A stretch of DNA of 64,000 nucleotides from an uncultured Bartonella sp. (GCF_945277285.1 NZ_CALYPR010000001.1:744001-808000); one strand, 5' to 3'. Counted from the stretch's first letter, positions 25,628 through 36,258 are shown. Notes: generated by a model not told the origin, from the letters alone. Made by a program: numbers and translations.

Positions 25628-26848
25628 GTGGAAAAGTCGGCTGAACCCAATTCCTTTAAAACAGGCCCCAATGAAGCGGGTATGTTTGGCATTTATGGGG
25701 GGCGTTTTGTCGCCGAGACATTGATGCCGCTTATTCTCGACTTAGAGAAGGCCTATAATGAGGCCAAGGATGACCCGGCTTTCAACATAGAACTTAAAGA
25801 TCTTTCGACCAATTATGCCGGTCGGCCGTCCAAACTCTATTATGCCGAACGCTTGAGCAAGCATTTAGGTGGCGCAAAAATCTATTTGAAGCGTGAGGAT
25901 TTAAATCACACCGGAAGCCACAAAATCAATAATTGTCTGGGACAGATTTTACTTGCCCGACGCATGGGAAAAACCCGTATCATTGCCGAAACCGGTGCCG
26001 GACAACACGGTGTTGCTACTGCCACTGTATGTGCACGTTTTGGCCTTCCCTGCACCGTTTATATGGGCGCGACCGATGTCGAGCGGCAAAAACCCAATGT
26101 TTTCCGCATGGAGTTGCTCGGAGCCAAGGTCAATCCCGTCAAAGCCGGCAATGGAACTTTAAAAGATGCCATGAATGAAGCGTTGCGCGACTGGGTGAGC
26201 AATGTTCGCGATACCTATTATCTCATTGGCACGGCCGCTGGCCCCCATCCTTATCCGGAAATGGTTCGCAATTTCCAATCGGTCATCGGTAAGGAAACAC
26301 GCGAACAAATTCTGGAACGCGAAGGGCGCCTTCCCGATATGCTGATTGCTGCTGTCGGCGGTGGCTCGAATTCAATCGGTCTGTTCTATCCCTTCCTTGA
26401 CGATAAAACGATCAAGATCATCGGTGTTGAAGCGGGTGGCCGCGGGCTGCAGGGAAACGAACATTGCGCTTCGATGACTGCCGGAAGTCCCGGTGTTCTT
26501 CATGGCAACCGCACCTATCTTATCCAGAATGATGACGGGCAAATTCTTGAAGGCCATTCAATTTCAGCTGGTCTCGACTATCCGGGTGTGGGGCCCGAAC
26601 ATTCGTGGCTCAAAGATAGTGGTCGTGTAAACTATGTGCCTATTTTGGATACCGAAGCCCTGGAGGCCTTCCAGCTTTTAACTCGCCTTGAAGGCATAAT
26701 ACCAGCGCTTGAATCTTCCCACGCTGTTGCGCAAGCTATCAAGGAAGCACCGAAGATGGATAAAGACCAAATTATTATAGTCAATCTGTCTGGCCGCGGC
26801 GACAAGGATGTGCATACAGTTGGCACACTTCTTGGCATGAATATGTGA
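25628..26848 (+). CDS. trpB: Tryptophan synthase beta chain
   Basis: The best start is a GTG at 25628 with AAGGAG six bases before it; this gives 406 residues and leaves 10 bases after trpF. The PLP lysine is in [11 protein letters not shown] (Lys99), the catalytic Glu in [10 protein letters not shown], the phosphate loop in GGGSNS and the C-terminal Ser in NLSGRGDKD. It condenses indole and serine to tryptophan. All key residues are present. Confidence 0.97.
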   Translation: MEKSAEPNSFKTGPNEAGMFGIYGGRFVAETLMPLILDLEKAYNEAKDDPAFNIELKDLSTNYAGRPSKLYYAERLSKHLGGAKIYLKREDLNHTGSHKINNCLGQILLARRMGKTRIIAETGAGQHGVATATVCARFGLPCTVYMGATDVERQKPNVFRMELLGAKVNPVKAGNGTLKDAMNEALRDWVSNVRDTYYLIGTAAGPHPYPEMVRNFQSVIGKETREQILEREGRLPDMLIAAVGGGSNSIGLFYPFLDDKTIKIIGVEAGGRGLQGNEHCASMTAGSPGVLHGNRTYLIQNDDGQILEGHSISAGLDYPGVGPEHSWLKDSGRVNYVPILDTEALEAFQLLTRLEGIIPALESSHAVAQAIKEAPKMDKDQIIIVNLSGRGDKDVHTVGTLLGMNM

Positions 26849-26863
26849 TTTAAGAGAACGTCT

Positions 26864-27694
26864 ATGACAACACGTATCAACCAAACATTCCAACAAGCTG
26901 AACAAGGCAACCGTCCTGTTCTTGTCACCTATATGATGGCGGGCGACCCGGATTTTGAAACGTCCTTGAAGATCATGAAAGCACTTCCGGATGCGGGAAG
27001 TGATATTATCGAACTTGGAATGCCATTTTCCGATCCGATGGCGGATGGCCCAACTATTCAGGCTGCCGGTATCCGCTCTTTGCGAGCCGGACAAACTCTC
27101 AATAAAACATTAAAACTCGTCAGCGAATTTCGCAAAACAAATCAACACACCCCTATCGTTCTGATGGGCTATTATAATCCGATTTACGTACACGGCGTTG
27201 ATAAGTTCTTGAGCGATGCCAAGAAAGCCGATATCGATGGTTTGATTATTGTTGATCTGCCACCGGAAATGGATGAGGAACTTTGTTTACCGGCTGTTAA
27301 AGCAGGTATCAATTTCATTCGCTTGGCTACACCGACAACCGATGACAAACGTTTGCCGAAAGTTCTGGAAAATACCTCCGGCTTTGTCTATTATGTCTCG
27401 ATGACAGGTATAACCGGACAGGCATTACCTGACACCGATATTGTGGCAAAAGCGGTTAAAAACATTAAAAAACACACTTCTTTACCAATTGCCGTCGGTT
27501 TTGGTATTAAGACCAGAGAACAGGCAGCAAAAATCGGTCGGGCTGCCGATGGTGTTGTGGTGGGAAGTGCCATAGTCAATGCCATTGCTTCAACCCTTGA
27601 TGAAAATGGCCATGCGAAAGGCGATGCTGTTAAAGCGGCAAGCGACCTTGTGAAGCAGTTAAGCGCAGGTGTATTGGAAGCCCGCAAAGGCTGA
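26864..27694 (+). CDS. trpA: Tryptophan synthase alpha chain
   Basis: The 276-residue TIM barrel has the catalytic pair Glu50 and Asp61 in [28 protein letters not shown], the phosphate-binding VSMTGITG and AVGFGIKT. It releases indole from indole-3-glycerol phosphate and passes it to TrpB. It follows trpB by 15 bases and precedes accD by 38 bases. Confidence 0.97.
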   Translation: MTTRINQTFQQAEQGNRPVLVTYMMAGDPDFETSLKIMKALPDAGSDIIELGMPFSDPMADGPTIQAAGIRSLRAGQTLNKTLKLVSEFRKTNQHTPIVLMGYYNPIYVHGVDKFLSDAKKADIDGLIIVDLPPEMDEELCLPAVKAGINFIRLATPTTDDKRLPKVLENTSGFVYYVSMTGITGQALPDTDIVAKAVKNIKKHTSLPIAVGFGIKTREQAAKIGRAADGVVVGSAIVNAIASTLDENGHAKGDAVKAASDLVKQLSAGVLEARKG

Positions 27695-27732
27695 AATGGA
27701 ACTCTGCCAATAAACAGGATAAGGTGACATAG

Positions 27733-28629
27733 ATGAACTGGATTACCAATTATGTTCGTCCGAAGATCAACTCGATGTTCGGACGTCGTGAGATACCAGA
27801 AAATTTATGGGTTAAAGACCCTGCGAGTGGCGAAATGGTATTTCATAAAGATCTGGAAAAAAACCAATATGTCGTTCCGACATCCGGCTATCATATGCGC
27901 ATACCGGCCAAAGCCCGTCTTGAAAGCTTTTTTGATGACAGCGCATTTGAACTTCTTGAAAATCCGAAGGTTGTCATTGATCCGCTAAAGTTCCGTGACG
28001 AAAAACGCTATATCGACCGTCTAAAGGAATATCGCGCGAAACTCGGCGTTGACGATGACATTTTGAGCGCGCGTGGCACAATTGAAGGACTTCCCATTAT
28101 TGCTGTAGTGCAGGATTTTGCCTTTATGGGAGGATCGCTTGGCATGGCCGCAGGCGAGGCTATCATTAAAGCATTTGAAACAGCCATTCAGGAAAAGCGC
28201 CCACTGGTACTTTTTGTTGCCTCCGGTGGCGCGCGCATGCAAGAAGGGACGCTGTCTCTTATGCAAATGCCACGCACGACTGTGGCCGTCGAAATGATGA
28301 AAGATGCGAAACTGCCCTATATTGTTGTTTTGACCAATCCGACAACGGGAGGTGTTACAGCTTCCTATGCCATGTTGGGTGATGTTCATATTGCAGAACC
28401 GGGTGCCATGATCGGCTTTGCGGGTCCACGGGTTATCGAACAAACCATTCGCGAGAAACTGCCTGAAGGCTTTCAGAGTGCTGAATATCTGCTTAAACAC
28501 GGCATGGTCGATATGGTTGTATCGCGGCTCGAATTGAAAACAACCATTGCAAAACTTTTACGTTTGATGATGAAGTTGCCTGCTCCCGAACAGCATTCTC
28601 CTAAGCATCATGGTAATAAAGCTGCTTGA
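27733..28629 (+). CDS. accD: Acetyl-CoA carboxylase carboxyltransferase subunit beta, zinc ribbon lost
   Basis: The 298-residue protein matches AccD in the carboxyltransferase core: [55 protein letters not shown] and [15 protein letters not shown]. With AccA it transfers CO2 from carboxybiotin to acetyl-CoA. The N-terminal C4 zinc ribbon of E. coli AccD is here [18 protein letters not shown] followed by [11 protein letters not shown], with no Cys at any of the four positions. Rhizobiales AccD proteins commonly lack most of these, so the loss is a lineage trait. Confidence 0.96.
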   Translation: MNWITNYVRPKINSMFGRREIPENLWVKDPASGEMVFHKDLEKNQYVVPTSGYHMRIPAKARLESFFDDSAFELLENPKVVIDPLKFRDEKRYIDRLKEYRAKLGVDDDILSARGTIEGLPIIAVVQDFAFMGGSLGMAAGEAIIKAFETAIQEKRPLVLFVASGGARMQEGTLSLMQMPRTTVAVEMMKDAKLPYIVVLTNPTTGGVTASYAMLGDVHIAEPGAMIGFAGPRVIEQTIREKLPEGFQSAEYLLKHGMVDMVVSRLELKTTIAKLLRLMMKLPAPEQHSPKHHGNKAA

Positions 28630-28635
28630 GTTTAA

Positions 28636-29955
28636 ATGACCGAAAATCAGGTAGAAACGCTTATTAATAGCCTTCTCAAGCGTTATCCGAAAGGTTTTGA
28701 CCTGTCGCTGCAACGCATCACCCGTCTGTTGCAAGAGCTTGGCAATCCTCAACTGAAATTGCCGCCCGTCATCCATATTGCAGGTACCAACGGAAAGGGA
28801 TCTGCCGCCGCGATTTGCCAAGCTCTTCTTGAAAGTGCCGGCTATCGTGTGCATGTTCATACCTCGCCCCATCTTGTCCACTGGAATGAACGATATCGTA
28901 TTGGCGCAAAAAGCAAAAGCAAATTGGTCGATAATAACAGTTTGGCCGATGCAATAGAAAGGGTAACGAAAGCCAATCGTGACGAACCTATTACAGTTTT
29001 TGAACTGCTGACAGCTGTTGCCTTTCTATTATTTTCTGAACATCCGGCTGATGCCGTCATCCTGGAAGTGGGCTTAGGCGGACGGTTTGATGCGACAAAT
29101 GTTATCGACAAACCGGCTGTTTCGCTCATTATGCCAATATCGCTCGACCATGTGGCAATGCTTGGTAACACTGTAGAAAAAATTGCCTTTGAAAAGGGGG
29201 GCATTATCAAAGAGGGCGTACCGCTTGTCATTGGTAAGCAGGATAGTGATGGTGCCATTGAAGTTTTGACAAGAATTGCTAAGACGCGGCATGCTCCTTT
29301 TGTCGTCTATGGCCAGAATTATCACGCCTATGAAGATCATGGCCATATGGTTTTCCAAAATGAAAACGGTTTGAAAGACCTTCCACTTCCTTCACTTCGC
29401 GGTGACCACCAGATCAGCAACTCAGCTGCAGCGATTGAGGCGGTTTTGCAAGCCGGTTTTAAAATAAGCGATCAAGATATTGCAAAAGCTATGGGCAATA
29501 TTGTCTGGCCGGCACGCATGCAACGTATCAAACAGGGAATCCTGATCGATTCTTTGCCGAAAACCGTTACAGTGTTTCTTGATGGCGGACATAATCCGGC
29601 GGGAGCAAAAGTTATCGCGCAAGAAATACGCCATTGGAAAGAAAAGGGCGTCGGGCCGGTCACTATGGTTGCAGGTATGATTAATACAAAAGATTCCCTT
29701 GGCTATTTCAAACAATTGAATGGACTTATTGATAAGGTTTACTGTGTGCCTGTCTTATCAAGTGATAATGGTGTTCCTCCTCAACAATTGACCAAAGTCG
29801 CCCGTTCTGCCGGTATTGATGCTGAAGCGATGCTTTCAATTGAGGATGCACTTCAAAAAATTGCCGAAACAACACCTGAAAGAACTGTACTTATTGCTGG
29901 ATCACTTTATATGGCAGGTGATTTTTTGAAAGAAAATGGCACACCTCCACAATAA
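28636..29955 (+). CDS. folC: Bifunctional folylpolyglutamate / dihydrofolate synthase
   Basis: The 439-residue Mur-ligase-fold protein has the P-loop AGTNGKGSAAA (49-59), the omega loop TSPHLVHWNERYRI, ILEVGLGGRFDATNV, ISLDHVAMLGNT and FLDGGHNPAGAK. It adds glutamate to dihydropteroate and to folates. It starts six bases after accD. In many Rhizobiales trxA follows folC; here the next gene is an NDUFA9-type protein. Confidence 0.95.
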   Translation: MTENQVETLINSLLKRYPKGFDLSLQRITRLLQELGNPQLKLPPVIHIAGTNGKGSAAAICQALLESAGYRVHVHTSPHLVHWNERYRIGAKSKSKLVDNNSLADAIERVTKANRDEPITVFELLTAVAFLLFSEHPADAVILEVGLGGRFDATNVIDKPAVSLIMPISLDHVAMLGNTVEKIAFEKGGIIKEGVPLVIGKQDSDGAIEVLTRIAKTRHAPFVVYGQNYHAYEDHGHMVFQNENGLKDLPLPSLRGDHQISNSAAAIEAVLQAGFKISDQDIAKAMGNIVWPARMQRIKQGILIDSLPKTVTVFLDGGHNPAGAKVIAQEIRHWKEKGVGPVTMVAGMINTKDSLGYFKQLNGLIDKVYCVPVLSSDNGVPPQQLTKVARSAGIDAEAMLSIEDALQKIAETTPERTVLIAGSLYMAGDFLKENGTPPQ

Positions 29956-30068
29956 CACCACTTAATCCATTCAACAATTAAAGAGAACAGCTCTAAAGAC
30001 TTGCGTTCGAGCCAAAACTGGCTAAATCATATAAGGGCAGAGATTGACGATTTTTGAGGAGTGTATCA

Positions 30069-31088
30069 ATGACGCTCAGTACCGAACTTTACCAATATCC
30101 AAAGCTGGTGACCGTTTTTGGTGGTTCCGGTTTTGTTGGCCGCCACGTAGTCGAAACACTGACCAAACGCGGTTATCGTGTGCGTATTGCTGTTCGTCGG
30201 CCTGAAATTGCCTATTACATGTTGCAGATTGGTGAAGTCGGTCAGACTCAGATGGTAAAAACCAATGTTCGCAATCGTGAATCAGTTGCCCGCGCTCTGA
30301 TTGATGCCGATGCAGCGGTATTTTTGCCCGGCCTTCTTTATTCGACAGGTAAAAACAATTTCGAGAATGTTCAGGTGGAAGGCGCAAAAAATGTTGCCGA
30401 GCTTACGGCAAGCGCAGGCATTCCGCTTATCCATATGTCTGCTTTGAATGCGGATAGCAATTCGTCGCTCGCCTATCCCAAGACCAAAGCTTTGGGTGAA
30501 CAGGCTGTTCAAAAAGCCCATCCAAGCGCTATCATTATGCGTCCATCGGTTATTTTTGGACAGGAAGATTCATTTTTCAACAAGCTTGCCGATATGTCAC
30601 GTTTCACGTGGATGTTGCCGATGTTCGGTGGCGGTGAGACAAAGCTCCAACCGGTTTATGTCGGTGATATTGCCAATTTTGTTGTTGCAGCCGTTGAGGG
30701 ACATGTTCCGGAAGGGCAAATTTATGAGCTTGGCGGCAAAGAGGTAATCACCTATCGCCATGCCAATGAAGAAATGCTCAAAGTCATTATGCGCAAAAAA
30801 GCGCTTGTTTCCGTATCTTTCGGACTAGGCAGTTTTATTGGTGGTATTTTCGGTCTGCTAGGCAAAATTCCGATGATTCCGACAGTTACCACTTCCGAGC
30901 AAATCAAAATGTTGAAAAAAGATTGCATTGTTTCGCAAGAAGCAAAACTGGAAGGGCGCACTTTGGAAGGTGTTGGTATTACACCAAAAGCAATGGAAGC
31001 AGTACTTCCCTCCTATTTGTGGCGTTTTCGCCCACATGGCCAATTTGCCAAAAATACACGCAATTCCAAAAAGGATGTAAAAATCTGA
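30069..31088 (+). CDS. NDUFA9-type NAD(P)-binding protein (complex I associated)
   Basis: The ATG at 30069 follows GAGGAGT and gives 339 residues. The atypical short-chain-dehydrogenase fold shows VTVFGGSGFVGRHV (GxxGxxG 18-24), the Lys of YPKTKALGEQAV and RPSVIFGQEDSFFNK. The match is to the alphaproteobacterial homologues of mitochondrial complex I subunit NDUFA9, which bind NADPH and stabilise complex I. Enzymatic activity is not established for the family. A hairpin follows the stop. Confidence 0.88.
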   Translation: MTLSTELYQYPKLVTVFGGSGFVGRHVVETLTKRGYRVRIAVRRPEIAYYMLQIGEVGQTQMVKTNVRNRESVARALIDADAAVFLPGLLYSTGKNNFENVQVEGAKNVAELTASAGIPLIHMSALNADSNSSLAYPKTKALGEQAVQKAHPSAIIMRPSVIFGQEDSFFNKLADMSRFTWMLPMFGGGETKLQPVYVGDIANFVVAAVEGHVPEGQIYELGGKEVITYRHANEEMLKVIMRKKALVSVSFGLGSFIGGIFGLLGKIPMIPTVTTSEQIKMLKKDCIVSQEAKLEGRTLEGVGITPKAMEAVLPSYLWRFRPHGQFAKNTRNSKKDVKI

Positions 31089-31118
31089 GAGAGAAATTTT
31101 CTCTCTCATTATCTTTTC
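31086..31118 (+). terminator. Terminator after the NDUFA9-type gene
   Basis: TGAGAGAG and CTCTCTCA form an 8-bp stem extended by A-T pairs around an AAATTTT loop, starting in the stop codon, followed by TTATCTTTT. Confidence 0.7.
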
Positions 31119-31496
31119 ACACAATAATGCAGTCTTCCGTCTTTTAGTGTGTTTCAAAGCGAATTTTCCGGTCGATTTTTGCCATCACCATATGGTGATG
31201 ATAGAAATCGCGGGCTTTCTTGGTGTTTTAGTTTGTTAAGGGCCTGTCTACAATACCGGCTGATTTTTGAAAACAAACTGCGAAAACTTTTTAAAAAATC
31301 GATAGGTTGTTTTGAAAAGTATCATATTAAACAAAGATCCAAGAGCAAATCATTTACAGTCTTTTTGTGTTGCCGATAGCATCTGTTGCAAATCTGCCAT
31401 TTTCCCAACGTTTTTAAAACTTCCTTAACTATTTTTACAGCGGCCTGATTGCGACTGTGCTATAGTGGAACACATTGTCGGTTTTGGAGTTAAACC
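31119..31496. other. Intergenic region with an 18-bp perfect palindrome
   Basis: The only notable element is CATCACCAT/ATGGTGATG (31183-31200), an 18-bp perfect palindrome with no spacer. The rest has no credible frame. Its last 60 bases carry the promoter of the small lipoprotein gene. Confidence 0.55.
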
Positions 31497-31778
31497 ATGA
31501 AAAAATTGTGTTCTTTGTTTATCGTTTTAATGTTTGCTTTTTCGACAGTTGCTTGTACTCAAAATGAGAAAACTGTTGCCAAATGGGGTACCGGTGGTGC
31601 TGCCCTTGGTGCTTTGGGTGGTGCTGCATTTGGTCACGGCGGCAAAGCCGTTGCTGCAGGTGCTGCAATTGGTGCCGTTGCTGGCGGTTTGATTGGCTAT
31701 TCGCGTACGAAAAACCACGTTCGCTATTGCCATTATCGTGATCGCAATGGCAAGGTATATGAAGCTCGCTGCAAATAA
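31497..31778 (+). CDS. Small glycine-zipper lipoprotein
   Basis: The 93-residue product has a lipoprotein signal with lipobox STVAC (Cys20), then a glycine zipper GTGGAALGALGGAAFGHGGKAVAAGAAIGAVAGGLIG that fits a two-span hairpin, and a basic tail RYCHYRDRNGKVYEARCK with two Cys. It resembles the 17-kDa surface antigen/SlyB-type or glycine-zipper 2TM proteins, with outer-membrane location likely. Function is not known. It is monocistronic with its own terminator. Confidence 0.85.
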   Translation: MKKLCSLFIVLMFAFSTVACTQNEKTVAKWGTGGAALGALGGAAFGHGGKAVAAGAAIGAVAGGLIGYSRTKNHVRYCHYRDRNGKVYEARCK

Positions 31779-31798
31779 GTCTGGTTTTATCAGTTGAT

Positions 31799-31832
31799 AA
31801 AAGGCATGCTAGTTAACTTGCATGCCTTTTTT
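31799..31832 (+). terminator. Terminator of the small lipoprotein gene
   Basis: AAAAGGCATGC and GCATGCCTTTT form an 11-bp perfect stem with a 10-base loop, followed by TT. Confidence 0.92.
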
Positions 31833-32334
31833 GTGTCATCGCTTATCAATAAAACTTTTATGCCTTATCTTCTGGATATAATAAAAACAAACCGGTTTCA
31901 AAAGTTCAAATTATACTGTTCAGTCTAAATTACCGTAAAAATAATAATTTATTTTAAATAATATTTTTTATTTAATTTATAATAACGTCATGATATCTTA
32001 CATATTTTTATTATAATTTTAATGACTAAATAAATTTAAATTATTTAAATATAAACTTATTATATAACTTTTAATTACTTTTTATAATACATGATCACAG
32101 AATATCGTCACTATAAATTAACTCAAGACATCGTTAAATTAAAATTTGATGCGGTCAATATACTTGCGTATCGAAGTTTCCTTTGAACTTTCTAAACTCC
32201 ATAATGAGCAAAACTCGTATCTTGAATAAAGCAGCATGATAACAATCACTGGCTGTTTCGTTTCTTCAAACAGAGATACATGAGCCATTTCAAAGATACT
32301 CCGCGCTTTCATGTAATAGCCGAAAGATCCATCA
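31833..32334. other. AT-rich intergenic region
   Basis: About 500 bases, extremely AT-rich from 31920 to 32100. A minus-strand frame over 32139-32381 overlaps the glp terminator, has no recognisable family and is not believed. I see nothing else. Confidence 0.6.
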
Positions 32335-32366
32335 TAAAAAACAAAACGGCTTATCTGCCGTTTTGT
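32335..32366 (-). terminator. Terminator of the glpDFK operon
   Basis: ACAAAACGGC (32341-32350) and GCCGTTTTGT (32357-32366) form a 10-bp perfect stem. On the minus strand it runs on into TTTTTTA, 28 bases after the glpK stop. Confidence 0.9.
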
Positions 32367-32393
32367 TTGTAACCCATTCATTGCTGTTCACAT

Positions 32394-33905
32394 TTATTCT
32401 TCAGTCAGAAGATCCCATGAACATGCCCGTTCTACGGCCTTTCGCCAACCGGCATAACGTTTTTCCTGTTTTGCAATATCTTCAGAAGGTATGAAGACCC
32501 GCTCCACGGTGGCAACTTTACGCAATTCATCAAGACTTGACCAATAGCCCACGGCAAGTCCGGCGAGATATGCCGAGCCGAATGCCGTTACTTCCAGAAT
32601 ACGTGGACGTTCAACCGGTTTCTGCAAAATATCGGACTGGAATTGCATCAGAAAATTGTTGGCAACAGCACCGCCGTCAACGCGCAGTGCCTTAAGGTCG
32701 GTTTTGGCATCGGCCAACATGGCTGTAAGGACATCTTTTGTCTGATATGCTATAGATTCAAGAGTTGCACGAGTAATATGGTTACGATTGACACCGCGTG
32801 TCAGCCCCAAAATTGCGCCACGAGCAAAGGGATCCCAGTAAGGCGCCCCAAGCCCTGTAAATGCCGGAACGACATAAACACCATTTGAAGTGCCAACTTT
32901 TTCAGCAAAATATTCGGAATCTTCCGAATCGGTAAAAAATTTCAATTCATCACGAAGCCACTGGATGGCAGCTCCTGCCACAAAAATCGACCCCTCCAGT
33001 GCATAGGCAGGTTTGCCATTTGCATCGCAGCTTAACGTCGTCACCAGACCGTGGGTTGATTTGACAGCTTTTTTTCCGGTGTTCATCAGCATGAAACAGC
33101 CGGTTCCATAGGTATTTTTGGCCTGCCCTTCCTCGACACAGATATGCCCGAATAATGCAGCCTGCTGGTCGCCTGCAGCTCCGGCAATAGGAATACGTGT
33201 ACCGCCACGTCCGCCAATATTGGTTTGACCGTAGATTTCAGATGATGCCTTCACCTCAGGTAACATTGAACGAGGAATATTCAATGCTTTGAGCATCGTA
33301 TCATCCCAGTCAAGTTTATGAATATTGAACAACATGGTGCGTGAAGCATTTGTATATTCGGTAACATGGACGCGCCCCTGGGTCATATTCCAGATAAGCC
33401 ATGTATCTATCGTACCGAAAAGTAACTCGCCTTTTTCGGCCTTCTCGCGTGCCCCATCAACGTTCTCCAGAATCCATGCAATTTTTGTTCCAGAAAAATA
33501 AGGATCAATGACAAGACCGGTATTTTCTCTGATATAATCCTCAAGTCCGTCTTTCTTGAGCCTTGCACAAATATCGGTTGTACGCCGACATTGCCAGACA
33601 ATGGCGTTATAAACCGGTTTACCTGTTGCTTTTTCCCAAACCACCGTTGTTTCACGTTGATTGGTAATACCGATTGCTGCAATTTCGTCCGAACTGATGC
33701 CGGCTTTTGCCAAAGCTTCGGTTAACGTCGAGCTTTGTGTCGCCCATATTTCTCGTGCATCATGTTCTACCCAACCCGGGCGAGGATATATCTGGGTAAA
33801 TTCACGTTGGGCAACGCTGACGATCTTGGCATCGTGATCAAGAACCAAAGTACGCGAACTTGTTGTTCCCTGATCAAATGCAACGATATATTTTTTTTCG
33901 GCCAT
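32394..33905 (-). CDS. glpK: Glycerol kinase
   Basis: The 503-residue FGGY kinase opens with [15 protein letters not shown] (phosphate 1 loop), has the glycerol-binding [13 protein letters not shown] and the C-terminal [20 protein letters not shown] and [12 protein letters not shown] signatures. Length equals E. coli GlpK. It makes sn-glycerol 3-phosphate from glycerol and ATP in the cytoplasm. It is the last gene of glpD-glpF-glpK, and its ATG follows GGGAGG. Confidence 0.97.
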   Translation of the reverse strand: MAEKKYIVAFDQGTTSSRTLVLDHDAKIVSVAQREFTQIYPRPGWVEHDAREIWATQSSTLTEALAKAGISSDEIAAIGITNQRETTVVWEKATGKPVYNAIVWQCRRTTDICARLKKDGLEDYIRENTGLVIDPYFSGTKIAWILENVDGAREKAEKGELLFGTIDTWLIWNMTQGRVHVTEYTNASRTMLFNIHKLDWDDTMLKALNIPRSMLPEVKASSEIYGQTNIGGRGGTRIPIAGAAGDQQAALFGHICVEEGQAKNTYGTGCFMLMNTGKKAVKSTHGLVTTLSCDANGKPAYALEGSIFVAGAAIQWLRDELKFFTDSEDSEYFAEKVGTSNGVYVVPAFTGLGAPYWDPFARGAILGLTRGVNRNHITRATLESIAYQTKDVLTAMLADAKTDLKALRVDGGAVANNFLMQFQSDILQKPVERPRILEVTAFGSAYLAGLAVGYWSSLDELRKVATVERVFIPSEDIAKQEKRYAGWRKAVERACSWDLLTEE

Positions 33906-33937
33906 AAAAGCCTCCCTATCCTATAGAAAATGACCTG

Positions 33938-34699
33938 TTATTTGATTTGTCTGCGGGCAAGTGGTTCGCCGATCAATTTGGTATAGAAGGCAGCACCAAG
34001 GCACCCTCCTATGACGGGTGCAATAAGAGGAATAAGAAAATACGGAATTTCCTTGCCACCCGTCATAACACTTCCATCCCAGCCGGCGACATACGCGAAC
34101 AATCGAGGACCAAAGTCACGAGCAGCGTTCATTGCAAATCCTGTAAGTGGTCCAAAAGCACCTCCAATAACCGCCACAAGTACACCGACAAGAAATGCTA
34201 CCAAGGCGCCACGAGGCAAACCATTGCCATCGTCACTCAATCCCAAAATTACCGCCACCAAAACAGCTGTAATAAATAGTTCCGTCATAAAAGCTTGAAA
34301 AAGACTGATATGAGGATTGGGAAAAGTTGTAAAAACACCAGCTGTATCAAGTGTTTTTGCAGTAAACAGATTATAATAAAGTCCGTAGACTACGGCCGCA
34401 GCAACAAACGCGCCTAAAAATTGCGAAATAATATAAGGCAATATTTTTTGCTTCGGAAATTTTGCAAAGAATGCCAGAGCAAAAGTAACCGAAGGGTTGA
34501 GGTGGGCACCCGAAACACCACCTGTCAGATAGGCTGCCAATGCGACTGCCAACCCCCAAATTATACTGATTTCCCATTGTCCATAAGCGGCACCGGCCAA
34601 TTTTAATCCTGCCACACAACCCATCCCTATAGCCAGAAATAAAAATGTGCCGGTGAATTCGGCAACGCATTCATCACGTAAAGTTCTCATATTAGACAT
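33938..34699 (-). CDS. glpF: Glycerol facilitator (MIP family), variant NPA motifs
   Basis: The 253-residue protein has six membrane spans and two half-helix loops of the aquaporin superfamily. The first loop reads GAHLNPSVTFAL, NPS instead of NPA. The second reads GFAMNAARDFGPR, NAA instead of NPA; the codons were read directly. The Arg of the selectivity filter and the Asp of the GlpF-type NxARD are kept, pointing to glycerol rather than water. Position between glpD and glpK supports glycerol uptake. Start after GGGAGG. Confidence 0.92.
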   Translation of the reverse strand: MSNMRTLRDECVAEFTGTFLFLAIGMGCVAGLKLAGAAYGQWEISIIWGLAVALAAYLTGGVSGAHLNPSVTFALAFFAKFPKQKILPYIISQFLGAFVAAAVVYGLYYNLFTAKTLDTAGVFTTFPNPHISLFQAFMTELFITAVLVAVILGLSDDGNGLPRGALVAFLVGVLVAVIGGAFGPLTGFAMNAARDFGPRLFAYVAGWDGSVMTGGKEIPYFLIPLIAPVIGGCLGAAFYTKLIGEPLARRQIK

Positions 34700-34755
34700 T
34701 TTCCCTCCCGTGGTTTGCAGTCTGACGAGCTTTACTTCAGTAGACAGCGAACCCT

Positions 34756-36258
34756 TTAAATGTTTCGGTTTTTTTCAATATATTTCGTTAACGTTTCTTT
34801 TTCCTTGTCGTTAAAATAAAGCCCAAGCTTTGAACGACGCCATAAAACGTCATCAACATCTTTTGCCCATTCTTCACGCATCATCCATTGAACCTCGGCC
34901 TCATAAAGCCCATGTCCAAAATGTTGTCCCTTGTCTTTTTTGCCATTGTCAAAAATTTCCAAGGCTTCGGTACCGTAATTTCGTGCCAAACGACGATGCG
35001 TTTTTTCATCAAGATCAGGCAGCATACTGGCAACTCTCGCTTCCATGACACAAAGCGAATCATGCGGAAAATCACCACCCGGCAGGCTAACACTGGCAGT
35101 CCATGCAGGTTTGCGTTTCCCTAAGGCTTTTTCTATAAAGACGAGTGCGTCTTCCGACAATTTACGGAAGGTCGTAATTTTACCGCCGAACGCGTTAAGC
35201 ATAATCGGACCGTTATCGTCCTTCATTTCTTTCAAAACATAATCGCGCGTCGCTTCTTGGGCTTTGGATGCACCGTCATCATAGAGCGGACGTACGCCAG
35301 AATAAGCCCAGACAATCGACTCGCGCAAAACCGGTTTAGTGAAATATTCGCTTGCAGCTTTACAAATATAATCGACTTCTTCGTCGCTGATATGAACTTT
35401 CGCCGGATCGCCTTTGTAGTCGCAATCTGTTGTTCCGATAAGTGTGAAGTCTTCCTGATAGGGAATAGCAAAAACTATTCTGCCATCCTTATTCTGGAAA
35501 ATGAAAGCACGGTCATGTTCATAAAGCTTCGGAACAACAATGTGCGAACCTTTAACCAGACGAACCGGCGGATGCCCTTTGAAGCCAAGAGCGTCTTGCA
35601 AGACGTGGTTGATCCATGGACCAGCCATATTTGCAAGATAATCGGCGTTTACTGTCCATTCTTCTCCATTGAGATTATTTCTGAGACCGATTTTCCATTT
35701 CTTGCCATCGGCTTTCAAGGACACAACTTCAGTGCGCACCATGATATCAGCACCCAGTTTTGCTGCATGACGCGCATTGGCAACAACCAACCGTGCATCA
35801 TCAACACGTGCATCGGAATATTCAAACCCCTTGGCATACCCCGGTTTCAAAGCCTCACCATATTCTTTTGTGAGATCAAGAACCTTGGTGCGCCAAAGTT
35901 CTTGATGGCGACTGCCCAAGTGATCGTAAATGAACAACCCCAAACGCAACATCCATGCCGGACGTAAACCTTTGTTATAAGGCAATATGAAACGCAAGGG
36001 ACGAACGAGATGAGGGGCCATATGCCAGATTACCTCACGCTCCATCAATGCTTCTCTCACCAAGCGGAAGGCATATTGCTCAAGGTAGCGCAAACCCCCG
36101 TGAATAAGCTTGGTAGACGCACTGGATGTACCCGATGCAAGATCATTCATTTCTGCCAGACCGACAGAATAGCCACGACCAATAGCATCACGGGCGACAC
36201 CACAACCGTTGACGCCACCACCTATAACAAAAAGATCATAGTGTTTTTCGTTTTTCAT
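34756..36258 (-). CDS. glpD: Aerobic glycerol-3-phosphate dehydrogenase
   Basis: The ATG at 36256-36258 follows AAAGGTG; a TTG six codons further up is less likely. The 500-residue flavoprotein has the FAD motif DLFVIGGGVNGCGVARDAIGRG, the GlpD signature SSASTKLIHGGLRYLE, and the C-terminal DDVLWRRSKLGL. It oxidises glycerol 3-phosphate to dihydroxyacetone phosphate and feeds electrons to ubiquinone at the inner membrane. It leads the operon. No glpR-type regulator lies within the window. Confidence 0.96.
   Translation of the reverse strand: MKNEKHYDLFVIGGGVNGCGVARDAIGRGYSVGLAEMNDLASGTSSASTKLIHGGLRYLEQYAFRLVREALMEREVIWHMAPHLVRPLRFILPYNKGLRPAWMLRLGLFIYDHLGSRHQELWRTKVLDLTKEYGEALKPGYAKGFEYSDARVDDARLVVANARHAAKLGADIMVRTEVVSLKADGKKWKIGLRNNLNGEEWTVNADYLANMAGPWINHVLQDALGFKGHPPVRLVKGSHIVVPKLYEHDRAFIFQNKDGRIVFAIPYQEDFTLIGTTDCDYKGDPAKVHISDEEVDYICKAASEYFTKPVLRESIVWAYSGVRPLYDDGASKAQEATRDYVLKEMKDDNGPIMLNAFGGKITTFRKLSEDALVFIEKALGKRKPAWTASVSLPGGDFPHDSLCVMEARVASMLPDLDEKTHRRLARNYGTEALEIFDNGKKDKGQHFGHGLYEAEVQWMMREEWAKDVDDVLWRRSKLGLYFNDKEKETLTKYIEKNRNI

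Noticed and set aside
29990-30060. A GTTCGAGCC stretch considered as a tRNA T-arm
   Set aside because: No acceptor, D or anticodon stems can be drawn around it. I found no convincing tRNA in any intergenic region.
32139-32381. An 80-codon minus-strand frame after glpK
   Set aside because: It begins inside the glp operon terminator hairpin and has no recognisable family.
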